DNA from: Musa acuminata AAA Group
Lineage: Eukaryota; Streptophyta; Magnoliopsida; Zingiberales; Musaceae
Direction: 5' to 3'
Assembly (NCBI RefSeq): GCF_036884655.1
Contig: NC_088348.1
Location: forward strand, 24,098,501-24,162,500
Length of the DNA: 64,000 nt
A program made the translations under genes and the position numbers. The notes under the pieces are model-generated. The model had not been told where the DNA came from. It ran no database searches and worked only from the letters and a program-made list of their open reading frames with translations. The first letter of the stretch is position 1, and each line of letters begins with the position of its first letter. Below, in pieces: positions 1 to 10,209 of this stretch.

Positions 1-670
1 TCCTCTTCCAAAACCTAATATAAAGTTTAAGCTTAGGGGACATAATCTTTATCAACATAAGAGAAGAAAATAGTATTTTCTTATTTGAAACCTTCCATAC
101 TATGTCTTAATAAACCATAATACTGTCACATTATTGTTGTTCTTCCAATCCCTCCTCATAGTTTAATGGATAAAGTTATCTAGGATGCAAGCAATAGTTT
201 ACTATATGCAGCTGGATGAACTTAACAAGCATCTACATGATAAACGTGATTATAACAAATTCAAAGCATCTCAATCAATAATCAATAAGTCTTGTTAGAG
301 AGGATAAATAATTATACTGAGTTGGTCAGGTAGGCGGGCGGGTGATGAACTGAGAGGACCAGTAGTTGCTGACCCAAGAGAGGCAATGGCGGGAGGAGGC
401 GCCAGGCGATTATTTGGGCGACTAAGAGGCGAGTGTTGAACTACTTCTGATCGAGTGAGGAGGAGGATGGGTTTACTTCACTTCAGTGGTAAATTCGATG
501 GTGAGGACGAGGGTGACGACAAGGAGGGGGCTTCTTGACCGCGCTGTTATCGAAGGCAGTGGAGAGGTAGAAATATAAGCACCATCAACTCGATATGAAG
601 CCTAATCCTGCCCAAACGACTTTAGTGATTTGAGTTGGCTTAGTCATAATCATGAGTTTGAACTCAACCT
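1..670. repeat. Arm of a foldback-type repeat family, copy 1
   Basis: From about position 81 to 670 this sequence is repeated in the same orientation at about 6402-7060, with scattered substitutions and small indels. Parts of it occur inverted at 5334-5530 and 7127-7480. Shared landmarks are the run around 'taaaccataatac', the block ending 'gagaggataaataattatac', and 'ggcaatggc' followed by 'ggaggaggcg'. There is no coding potential. It is best read as one arm of a long inverted-repeat (foldback) element; the matching arm may lie left of the window. Confidence 0.6.
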
Positions 671-1195
671 GGGCCGAGTGGGCTCGGCCGGTCTCTCGAG
701 CCACGATATATAGTTTAACCAATCAAGTATTACTTCGAAGTTTGAAAGCAGCCCCCACTCCTATCCCGATTGCATTGTCGTCCATCGTTCAAGGACACAC
801 AAGGTGCACGGACATCGACACTCCTCATAAGTATAGCACATGAGAAGTGGATAGACATGTTAAACGAAGTCAATTTCCAAAGGAACTAGGTAGATTGTAC
901 AGGGCAACGCACACAACTCCGTTCAAAGAGAGTGAAATTGAAGGGACTTATAACATCGGTGGTCAGTTGTATAATAGCAGAGAGCCCACCACGACATACA
1001 AATCCATCACCACTCACATGCTGACACAGTCACCCCGTCGAACCACTTGTGGCCAACAACAAATAAAAAAGACTCATGTAAAAATTCCTAGCGACCAAGG
1101 TTACCCGGTAATTAGGGTTTCTTGACGATGGTCACTTTGGCCGCTAGGGTTTTTCAATGGGGATTAACAATTAACCTAAAATTAATTAAAGAGTT
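671..1195. other. Intergenic, nothing recognised
   Basis: Mixed-composition spacer between the foldback arm and the AT microsatellite. The short open frames here show no recognisable family, no codon structure and no splice context. Confidence 0.5.
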
Positions 1196-1218
1196 TAATT
1201 AATTATCGCCTAGTTCGC

Positions 1219-1414
1219 CTTTTATATATGTATATATACTATATATATATGTATACATGTATGTATGTATGTGTATATATACATATACATACATATATAT
1301 GTATACATGTATACATATATATACTATATATATATATATATATATGTATACATATATATGTATGTATATGTATATATATATGTATGTATATGTATATATA
1401 CATATACATACATA
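1219..1414. repeat. TA/TATG-rich microsatellite
   Basis: About 200 bp of alternating 'atatat' and 'atgtatac' units. It produces long Tyr-Ile-Cys-rich open frames on both strands that are artefacts of the simple repeat. Confidence 0.9.
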
Positions 1415-1723
1415 CATGCGATGTATGTTGTGAGCGGATGATCATGGACCATGTGTGGATGCTTGTGTATGTATGCATGTGGTGATTTATTAGGGCCTGC
1501 GAGCCTCCTCTCTCTCATTAAATCCAACCTATAACAAAATTGTATCTCCCTCAAATTGTACCTCCCCTCGATGAGATCAAGGTTTCTTATTTGTATAAAA
1601 TATACATTTTGGGCCTGCATATCTGTAATTAAATTGTAATTGCACGACAATGTACGACAGGAGCGTGGAGTTGCCAATGGGATCGATGAGGACAAGACGA
1701 AAGATCATTGGGCATAGAGATAT
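1415..1723. other. Spacer, nothing recognised
   Basis: Unique-looking sequence between the microsatellite and the first hAT MITE. No gene signal is seen. Confidence 0.4.
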
Positions 1724-1731
1724 GCTAAGAC

Positions 1732-1960
1732 CAAGGTTCGCAATACCGTACCGTACTGGTATTTCGACCTGGGCTCGATACCGGTACGGTATACCGAGCG
1801 GTACACCCAGGTGTACCGAGCGGTACACTCAGGTGTGCTGAGTACAGTAGCACTGCTACAGTGCACTCTGACCGGTAACAGGTGGTCCGCATACCGGCAA
1901 CCAGTCGGACCGGTACGTACCGCCCGTACCGGGCGGTACAGTTCGGTACTGCAGACCCTG
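1732..1960. mobile_element. Non-autonomous hAT MITE, copy 1 (229 bp)
   Basis: The element starts CAAGGTTCGCAATACCG, and its other end read backwards is CAGGGTCTGCAGTACCG, giving terminal inverted repeats of about 17 bp. It is flanked by a perfect 8-bp target duplication, GCTAAGAC, at 1724-1731 and 1961-1968. An 8-bp duplication with CA(A/G)GG ends is typical of the hAT superfamily. The body is GC-rich, full of GGTACCG-like palindromes, and has no ORF. A close relative lies inverted at 3266-3495. Confidence 0.9.
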
Positions 1961-2056
1961 GCTAAGACACAAAGTTTTTCTTTTTTTTGCGATTAAGCCT
2001 TTTGGCACAGGCATGATCATGCTAATTCCTGGTCCATGATCATCTGATGTGAATAT

Positions 2057-2115
2057 TTATATATATACAATATATATTCATTTCTGCACCTACTAGGTAT
2101 ATATATATACATACA

Positions 2116-2150
<35 letters not shown>

Positions 2151-2172
2151 GTGTATATGTGTGTGTGTGTGT
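2057..2172. repeat. AT/GT microsatellite
   Basis: Runs of (TA)n pass into (TG)n near 2150-2172. Confidence 0.85.
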
Positions 2173-2299
2173 GACGTGTTATATTTAGCTGAGATCAAAT
2201 CAAATCAAAAAATTCCTCTAGTAATAATATTAGGTTAGTAAATGTGAGATAATGAGATTGACCCATGTGACCTTCCATCATTAAAGGCGAAAATTATTT

Positions 2300-2640
2300 T
2301 TCAATATGGGCTGAGTTGGTCGAGTCCCTCGAGGCTTACCTATATTGAGTTTTAAGATTTCGCCTATCATATAGAGATTTCACCGGTGATGTGAGGACAT
2401 GATACACTTGGTCGAGTCCCTAGAGGGTATATCATCGAATCACACTTATTTTGTAATGATGGTATTAACTTAACTGAGCATCATGGTTGACGAATCCCTC
2501 AAGGCCATGATGATTTGGAGACCTAACAAGACGAGAATAGCAAGGAGTTATGATTGACAATAATTCCCCACTCTTTGGGCTTAGTATGATTGGTTAAGCC
2601 CCTCGAGGTCATGCCAAGATGCCAATTAGATTCAAATCCA
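2300..2640 (+). repeat. Degenerate repeats around GGTCGAGTCCCTCGAGG
   Basis: Four diverged copies of the motif occur near 2318, 2410, 2485 and 2590, roughly 75-105 bp apart. The block lies directly upstream of a copia gag relic. It is probably leader or LTR sequence of the same degraded retrotransposon, although no LTR ends could be fixed. Confidence 0.5.
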
Positions 2641-2834
2641 TGTTAGAAATCTACTAAAATTTTTTATTCATATGCCAGAGGATGTTGGGTGTTTCGCGAG
2701 AAAATAACGAGAGCTTCTTAAGATAAAAGTTCATATCTTAATTTTTTAAAAATAAAAAAGTCTGCTTGTTATTAATTTTCTACTACATCTTTATTTTTCT
2801 AAAAAAATATCACTTCCAAACCCCTTACGTTGCA

Positions 2835-3175
2835 TACTTGATGTCAACTGTCTCACTGGTTCGAACTATGTGGATTGGCTCTACAACCTCTACAATTTGA
2901 GAATTATTCTCAGTGGAAAAAATCGCATATGTCCTTGATGAGATAATGCCCGAGCTTGGGAAAAGGGCAAGTGAGGAAGAAATTGCTTGCTGCATGAAGT
3001 ATGTAGATGATTCTACTCTAGCTCAATGTTGCATGTTGGCCTCTATGACTCCCGATTTATAGAGACAACATGAAAAGATAAATGCTAGATCAATCCTTCA
3101 TCTTCGCAAATTGTTTGAGGAAGAGGGAATGACTCATCTATCCAAGAGTCTCTTACACGCAAGGATGGACTAAGG
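2835..3175 (+). pseudogene. Ty1/copia gag relic
   Basis: Reading across frames gives pieces typical of copia gag (UBN2-type). The order is an N-YVDW-like start, a segment ending MPELGKRASEEE, the LAQCCMLASM stretch, and LRKLFEEEGMT. In-frame stops (for example the TAG after SMTPDL) and frame changes show it is dead. No protease, integrase or reverse transcriptase follows, so only the front of gag remains. It lies between the two hAT MITEs. Confidence 0.7.
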
Positions 3176-3265
3176 GGGCATCGATTCAAAACTATGTTCT
3201 TAAAATGATTGAGTGGATTAATTAGCTATGGGTCTGAGATTGATCCTAGAGGATAACTTGTGTAG

Positions 3266-3495
3266 CAGGGTTTGCCGTACCGAGCCGTACCGCCCGGTAC
3301 GGGCGGTACGTACTGGTCCGACAGATTTTCGATACGCGGACCGACTGTTACCGGTCCGAGCACTGTAGCAGTTACTGTAGCACTGTAGCAATGCTACAGT
3401 ACTCGATACACCTGGGTGTACCGCTCGATATACCATACCGTACCGGTACCGAGCCCAGGTCGAAATACCGGTACGGTACGGTATTGCGAACATTG
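3266..3495. mobile_element. Non-autonomous hAT MITE, copy 2 (230 bp, inverted)
   Basis: Same family as the element at 1732-1960 but in opposite orientation. It starts CAGGGTTTGCCGTACCG and ends CGGTATTGCGAACATTG. A perfect 8-bp target duplication, TTGTGTAG, lies at 3258-3265 and 3496-3503. It has no coding capacity. Confidence 0.92.
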
Positions 3496-3503
3496 TTGTG
3501 TAG

Positions 3504-4300
3504 ATCTCATACTTTAGTCCCTTCTAGATTCCTTTTCACATTTCAAATGAATTTTAGCTTAGGTAATACACACCAATTCCAAGAATTGAAGAAAAAGCAT
3601 ATGCATTACAAAACCTACTGAAATCTCAATCTTAACAATAAGGTGTCATTGCAAATTTGCATATCTATAATGGTTATATATGGAAGAAACCCAATAGAAA
3701 TTTAACCAGCGGAAGGATGTATATCTAAAACTAAATTCTAAACGAAGGAGAGGCAGACCATTTAAGTGTCTAATCAGTGCCCAATTTATACCTTGAAAGT
3801 TAATGTACGAAAATCCCAATCAACATATGTCGTCAAAGTCACCGATATTACTAAGAACATCATCACCGACGATATAATTTAGACATTTTAACTTTCGAGA
3901 CTAAAGTTACAAAGAAGAAAGAGCACCAACGAATAACTTACAACTTGAGGGAATTATATAGCATCATAATAACCCAAAGCAGATTGAAGTGGGTGGCCAT
4001 ACACTCAAAAGTCCAAATGACTCAAGTCATTACAATTTCATAACCACTGCATTATATAGTCTGCATCATAAAAAAATATGATGCTAATAACATTTTATAG
4101 ATAAATGTACATTCAAAATTATAACTCAACGAAACAGAGTATGTAAAATTGTAATGAAATGAAGACAAGTAATATAGACCACTATATCATCTGCAAAAGA
4201 GTGATCTATTTTTTTATCTCAACTCAAAAAGAAAGCTGAAAATCTCAAAGACATTTAACAAAACAAGCTTCCATATTGAAAAATCAGAATTATCTTAGTG
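3504..4300. other. AT-rich spacer, nothing recognised
   Basis: About 800 bp of AT-rich sequence with no reading frame, splice-site pattern or repeat that I can assign. Confidence 0.4.
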
Positions 4301-5218
4301 CAGTGATTTAAAAAGCGTTTGGTGCCAAAGCCCAAAAAAGCCTGAGGTGCTAGGCGCTCACCCGAGCGAAGCAAGACGCTAAAATATAAAAATATATAAT
4401 ATAATTAATAAATATAATTATTTAAATAAAAATATAATCTTAAATTAAAAAAGCTTATAGAATCACAATATCACATTAACAAAAAATCTCAAAATTCAAA
4501 AGAATAACAATAATTTCGAACAAATAAAAATCAACAATAAATAAAAAAATATTGTTAATGGTAGACAGTTAACACTATACTGTTAATATACTGTTAACAG
4601 TATACTATCGAGTCAATGTGAGAAGAGGGAGTAAGAGTAACAGTGGCGACGAGTAGTGGCAGCGGGAGCGGGAGCGGAAGCGACGATAGTGGCAAGCAGC
4701 GACAGCAACGGTAGTGTCAGCGATGGCGGTAGCGGTAGCAGCGAGCAACAGTAGCGGGGGCGTAGTGTAAGAGTAAGACTGAGACTGCTGAATGCGAGAA
4801 GCAGTAGCAGTAGCGGCGTAAGAGCGAGAGCAACAATAATGGCAACGGTAGCATCGGCGACAAGCAGCGATAGCAATGACAAGCAGCGACAATGGCAACG
4901 ACAGCGGATAGAGGCAGAGGCAGCGACAGCAAAGAGGAAATGTCAGCGGCAGAATCGCGAGTAGGGTTAAGGTTGAGGAAGTCGCGAGAGGGATGCTGAG
5001 AGGCTGATATCGGTGCTTTAGTTGGTTCGATTGAACCAACTAAAGCACCGAAGACCGAACCAGACATAAAACACTGGTTCGGTCGCTTGGCTTAACCCGG
5101 GCGCTCGCCCGAAGCACCCGACACTTGGGCTCGGGCGAACGCCCAAGCGGCACCTCTTTGAAGCGAGGTGCTTGGACATGAAACGAGGTGCTCAGGCCTC
5201 GCCTCACCCTTGAAACAT
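4301..5218. mobile_element. Larger hAT-like non-autonomous element, copy 1
   Basis: The left end, CAGTGATTTAAAAAGCG, is followed by a 'gaggtgctaggcgctc' block. The right end carries the inverted counterpart ('gcgctcgccc', 'gcctcgcctcaccc'). The centre has an AT-rich part, a degenerate 'agcagcgacagcaac' part (4640-4960), and a perfect 19-bp hairpin at 5010-5051. The same architecture, with a target duplication, is seen at 45447-46143. No clean duplication is visible here, so the ends are approximate. The Ala/Leu-rich frames inside come from the simple repeat. Confidence 0.6.
5010..5051. repeat. Perfect 19-bp palindrome with 4-base loop
   Basis: The arms 5010-5028 and 5033-5051 are exact reverse complements around the loop GATT. 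It sits inside the hAT-like element; a decayed version (gattgaaccaac) is present in the copy at 45447-46143. Confidence 0.9.
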
Positions 5219-5333
5219 GGCTCCACTCTTCTTGAGCAAGCCTTCCACCGTGCTTCTCTCCACTGGGGAGTCATCCACCACCAACACCCTCACCTCCGAC
5301 CCTCCTCCAAACATGCTGCCTACATCCTAGATA

Positions 5334-6605
5334 ACTTTGAATTTGTTATAATCATGTTTATTATATAGATGTTTGTTGAGTTCAAACAGTTGTACATAGT
5401 AAACTATTTCCTACATCCTAGATAAATTTATCCATTAAACTCTGAGAAGGGATTGAAATAACAATAATAAAGCAACGACATTATGGTCCATTAAGACAGT
5501 ATAAGAGGTTTCAGATAAGAAAGCAATATTTTCTGATTCAGATAAACACCATTTTTCATTTTCAAAAAAGAGAATCATAGGAAAAAGAAAGATTCAAATA
5601 AGCCCACAAGTCACCAAGAGGGAAAAAAATATGACAAATAGTTGGCTAGGCCTATGACAAGCCAGGAAGATTATATCCTTGATATACTTCAAACAATTAA
5701 TCTATATGATGTTAACCAAATCTTGATTAGGCATCAGTTGGTAAATACCCGACAATCTTTTCTGATTAAAAGATATCAACTAAACTTCTTTCCTGGTGAA
5801 ACTCACATGGAGAGAGCGATGATATGTCTTGAAAGAAGCATCTAGACTTTATGTTGCTAGTTGGGTGCGGGATATTGGTCTCGATCTTAGACCGAATGAC
5901 TATAAAAAGGTCACAAATGATGATGGTGGACTTCGTCAAGATAAGACTACATCTAAAAGAAGAGAACCATCAACATTGGGAGATCTTGCAATAGCAACTT
6001 GAGGTGGAATGGAGACATTAAGGCCTGCTATGCAGCATGTGTATACAAAGATGCACTTAAAAGCTTTATATAAGCGTACCAGGAAGGGATAAAGCAAGTC
6101 ATGAAAGGGAAGGAAGGTGAAAAGTCTCAAGCGCAAGAGATCGATGCAAAGAAGTTTAATTGATATCTTTTCACCAAGAAAGTTTGTCAAGTATTCACCA
6201 GTTGGTGCCTAGTCAAAATTTTGTAAACATCATATTGATTAATTGTTTAAATTCTGTCAAGGATATTATCTTCCTAGCTTGTGACAAGTCTAGCCAACTA
6301 TTTGTCATTTTTTTTCCTTTTGGGTGAATTGTGGGCTTATCTAAATCCTTCTTTTTCTTGTGATCCTCTTTTTTTAAAATTAGAAATAGTATTTATCTGC
6401 ATCAGAAAATATTGTTTTCTTATCTGAAACCTCTCATACTGTCTTAATAAACCATAATACCGTTGTATTATTGTTGTTCTAATAATCCCTCCTCCGAGTT
6501 TAATGGATAAAGTTATCCAAGATGTAGGTAATAGTTTACTATATGTAGCTGGATGAACTCGACAAACATCCACACGATAAATGTGATTATAATAAATTCA
6601 AAGCA
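5334..6605. mobile_element. Foldback element with ~460-bp inverted arms
   Basis: The left arm (about 5334-5790) pairs with the right arm (about 6138-6605). Matching pieces include 'ctttgaattt' against 'aaattcaaag' at the outer ends, and 'gacaaatagttggctag' against 'ctagccaactatttgtc' further in. A spacer of about 350 bp separates the arms. No transposase frame is present. Long inverted arms fit a foldback or Mutator-like derivative; I could not identify a target duplication. Confidence 0.65.
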
Positions 6606-7480
6606 TTTTGATCAATAATCAATAAGTTTTGTTAGAGAGGATAAATAATTATACTGAGTTGGTCGGGTAAGAGAGTAAGCGATGAACTGAGAGGACTTAT
6701 AATTGCTGGCTCAAGAGAGGCAATGGCAGGAGGAGGCGCTAGGCGATTATTCGGACGGCTAATAGACGAGTGTTGAACTGCTTTTGATCAAGAACGACTC
6801 AAGCCTTCAGTGTTTGGCGCAAAAGTACTAAAATGGAAGAGACAAGTAGGAGGGATTTACTTTACTTCAGTGGTAAATTCGATAGTGAGGACGAGGGTGA
6901 TAACAAGAAGGGGGCTTCTTAATTGCGCTTTCACCGAAGGCAACGAAGAGGTAGAAATCTGAGCATCGATCGGCTCGATATGAAACCAAATCCTAGCCAA
7001 ACGAATCCGACGATTTGAGTTGGCTTAGTCAATCACGAGTTTGAACTCAACCTAGCCGAGGGAAACATATGAAAACCATTTTTTAATAGGTTCCCTTTAT
7101 GAAAAAATGGTTTCCATAGGTTTCCCTTGACCTAGGTTGAGTTCAAACTCGTGATTATGACTAAGCCAACTCAAATCGTCAGATTCGTTTGGCCAGGATT
7201 AGGCTTCATATATGTGATTGTTATAATCACATTTATTGTGTGGACGTTTGTCGAGTTCATCTAATTGCATATAGTAAACTATTGCCTACATCCTAAATAA
7301 CTTTATTCATTAAAAGGAGGGATTGGAAGAACAATAATAATGCAACGGTATTATGGTTCATTAAGACATCGTATGGGAGGTTTTAAATAAGAAACAACAT
7401 TTTTTGATTCAGATAAGCATTATTTTTCATTTAAAAAAAAGGATCACAAGAAAAAGTAACATTTTCTGATTCAGATAAAC
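6402..7480. mobile_element. Second hairpin unit of the foldback family
   Basis: 6402-7060 repeats the arm seen at 81-670. 7127-7480 is its inverted complement with the middle missing: it runs from the 'gttgagttcaaactcgtgatt' block, skips at about 7210, and resumes at 'tataatcacattta'. The loop (about 7070-7126) is itself palindromic around 'aaaccattttt'. It overlaps the right arm of the 5334-6605 unit, so the two are nested or share an arm. It ends just past the chaperonin exon. Confidence 0.6.
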
Positions 7481-7507
7481 ATGTAGGAATCCCTTACAAA
7501 AGCTTAC

Positions 7508-7772
7508 CTGTAGCTTCTTAATGGCAGAGCCATCCTTGTTAAAGTACAACTCTTTGCCATAGCTCTGATCCTAGAATTGCACCTCTTCTGCATTAGCAAG
7601 TTCTGCCTTCTGCTGCTTGTTGAACCAGAAGATATGGAAGCAAGTGAAGAGAACTTGGAGAACTTTTCAACAGAAGTCTTGTCGGCATGAAGACAAGTAG
7701 CAACACCCAAAGAGCCTATTGTGGACATGGTGCTAAAAGTAGAAGCCATTAAAATGAATGGAACATTATCAC
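7508..7772 (-). pseudogene. CPN60B: Chaperonin-60 beta (plastid) first coding exon, truncated gene
   Basis: On the minus strand, a splice acceptor (TTTCTAG) at 7773 is followed by a 23-nt leader and ATG at 7749-7747. The frame then encodes a plastid transit peptide beginning MASTFSTMSTIGSL and running to RAMAK. The known CPN60-beta start 'AKELYFNKDGSAIKKLQ' follows, but only after a one-base frameshift near 7556. The exon closes at CAG|GTAAGC (7508/7507). The family has over 580 residues in many exons; no later exon is found in the window, because the foldback element begins at once. The gene is therefore cut off after exon 1. The frameshift could also be an assembly error. Confidence 0.8.
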
Positions 7773-9230
7773 CTAGAAACAAAACAGAAAACTGTGAAGG
7801 CATACTGTCACAATGACATCACCTACAAAGAAGCTACATAAAAAGAAAACTCTAGATAATCCACAGATTGTTCCAATCTATGAATATGTAGGCAGACATA
7901 AACAACTCCTAAATCTTAAAGAAAATGTTGTATTACAAAGTGCAATCAGCAAGGTGAAAACTAAGATCAGCAGATTCAAGCATTGTTGTATCAAGAGTAA
8001 TTTAATTAGGCTTTTTCTCAGTTAAAGAGAGTTTCAAGTTCACATAACCAATATAATCGTTTCAAAGCCATCTAACAATGACCTTATCAGGTGACAATAA
8101 CTTAAGCTAAAGACACTAACAAACCACATGAGATTTCCAGATTCAGGACAGTTTTGACATTTTACATCTAGATTTTGTTCTGAGGACCTGTCCAACAGGT
8201 AAGTTCAAATGTTTTGCAAGAAATACTTTGCATAGCTATAACAAGCAACTTTCACCAAGATAAAATAATGGGACCTGCTACACTAAGAGTTTCAACATAT
8301 GCAGATCCAAAGAATTGAGGCACTTCAACAATCAACACAAAAGATAAAATGAAAAAGAAAAAGCTTGAATAGAAAAAAGAATTAATATTGTGATTCATGT
8401 GACAGATAAAATTCTTTATCATGCACATGAATTTTAATCAACCTTGGCACCGTATGCTCTAAATCACGGTATTTCGGTACTATTTCCGAAGAGAAGTACC
8501 TTAGTCGATGACTCATACCCACACACAAAACGTTCATTCTTTTTGCACGCAACTAACTACACTCAATTGTTCCACCATGGTCGCGACACCTCCACCAAAC
8601 CTAGGTGAAAGTCCTTGCTTTCTCTATCTTCTCTTTCACTTACAATTACGCAGTGAATAAACTCGCAACAGATCTTCGACAAGAAACAGAAACATGATCA
8701 AATAAAGATGAATCTTTGCACTTAGACAATCACCAAAAATAACAAAATGCGCAGGTCCATCCACACCATGCTTCACTCATAACAACGAAAACCCTCTTCG
8801 CACCGCATGCACGAACGCTCTCGCACAGCTACGAGAACCGCCAAAACCTCACATTTTACCCAAGGACATGCAAAAACACTCATTTACCCAAGGAAATCGA
8901 AGCTAGACCTAGAAAGCATCACCACCATACCACTTATTTGAGGAAAGGAGAACGGAGAAGAGAAAATAGAGAATGACACCGACCTACGTCCGCGAGAGGA
9001 TTTAGGAGGAGAGATAGGAGATAACCGCGCTAATTTGCGATGGCGAGATGATCATGGTGGCAGGGGGTAGGATTTGGGGCGTGGATAAGGCTTTGCTTTT
9101 GCATAGAGCAAACTGCAGAGGGTGAAGAGGAATAGATGAGGTTTTATTTGAAGGTTTCGCGAAGGGCCGATCTGGACCGTCGGAACACGGTTCCCCTCCG
9201 ATTCCCCCCTTAGCGCTAATGGAACTCTCT
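7773..9230 (-). promoter_or_regulatory. Leader intron, 5' leader and promoter side of the CPN60B remnant
   Basis: Upstream of the orphan exon there is about 1.1 kb of intron-like AT-rich sequence ending in a good acceptor. A CT-rich leader-like stretch (minus strand, about 9130-8890) precedes it, with candidate donors CTTGG|GTAA. The arrangement fits a 5'-UTR intron. Exact transcription start and donor are not determined. Confidence 0.4.
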
Positions 9231-9700
9231 TGAAGTATGGGAAAGGATCTCTATGTCAACGCACGAATCTTTACTCGTACCCACCAGTCATTAAGAGTCA
9301 ACCTTTTCATCGCCATCGTATTGATTCAACTTCAACTCCCAAACACCGTAATTTATTGCCCAAGTTCGGGTTTGACCAGAGACACGTCTTCTAGTTGTAA
9401 ATATGATATATTTCGATGATGTATTTTGTTTTCTCATGATTTTATTTGAGTTTACGATATATATATATATATATATATATATAGTAAAAATAAGATACTA
9501 ATATGAGATCTTATGATAAATTATCAAAATTAATTTAATCAAAATTATATATTTTATAAAATATTATTTTTTAATCAAATATGAAAGTTAATCTTTAACA
9601 AATGAAAAAAAGAATCATTTTTTAACTACTCAGATCTATATTCATTTTTTAACTACTCAGATCATTTTTTAGCAAGGATAGCTCTACGACTCAAATATTC
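9231..9700. other. AT-rich spacer with (AT)n at 9461-9482
   Basis: No gene is seen. The phrase 'ttttttaactactcagatc' is duplicated in tandem near 9615-9665. The composition changes abruptly to GC-rich at about 9700, the likely truncation edge of the retrotransposon to the right. Confidence 0.5.
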
Positions 9701-10209
9701 ACAGTCATCTTCTCCTCTTTTGCCCGCTCTGACTAGGCTCGCAATGCAACGTTGGCTCATGAGAACTGGCTGATCAGCACCCCTGCGTCCCGTAAGGGGT
9801 CGACGACTGTCGTCATGTAATGATAATGCTGTGAGAAATCAAAGTCAATCAGAGGAAACGAAGGAAACAACCAGAAGCACCCGAGCAAGCACTCTCACCA
9901 GGACTTCATGGCGGAAGCAAAGATCCGCCAACCCCTCCGTCGAGCAACGATACACTAGCCTAGCCAATGCCAGGCTCAGCAACCCTCAACAATAGGAGGC
10001 TACCGCTCTAGCCTCCTCCCAAAGCCACTGGTCTTTGGTGAGCCCCTCCCAGCGAGGCTTTAGCGAAACACTAGGAGACGTGGACCAGCCCCAGGAAGCA
10101 GAGGCAACGAATGGGCGGGCAGCAGACTCCAGATTGACACAAGCCTCCCTGGATGAAAGGGAGGGAGGGATCACCGAAAGGCCTTCAGGGGCAGCTTCCT
10201 CCTAGAGAC

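Noticed and set aside
1199..1485. Open frames rich in Tyr, Ile and Cys on both strands
   Set aside because: They are translations of an alternating TA/TATG microsatellite, open in several frames on both strands, and so not genes. The same applies at 33556-33797.
4605..5067. Leu/Ala/Ser-rich frames of up to 144 codons
   Set aside because: They come from degenerate 'agcagcgac' simple sequence inside a hAT-like element, with no conserved domain and several overlapping frames.
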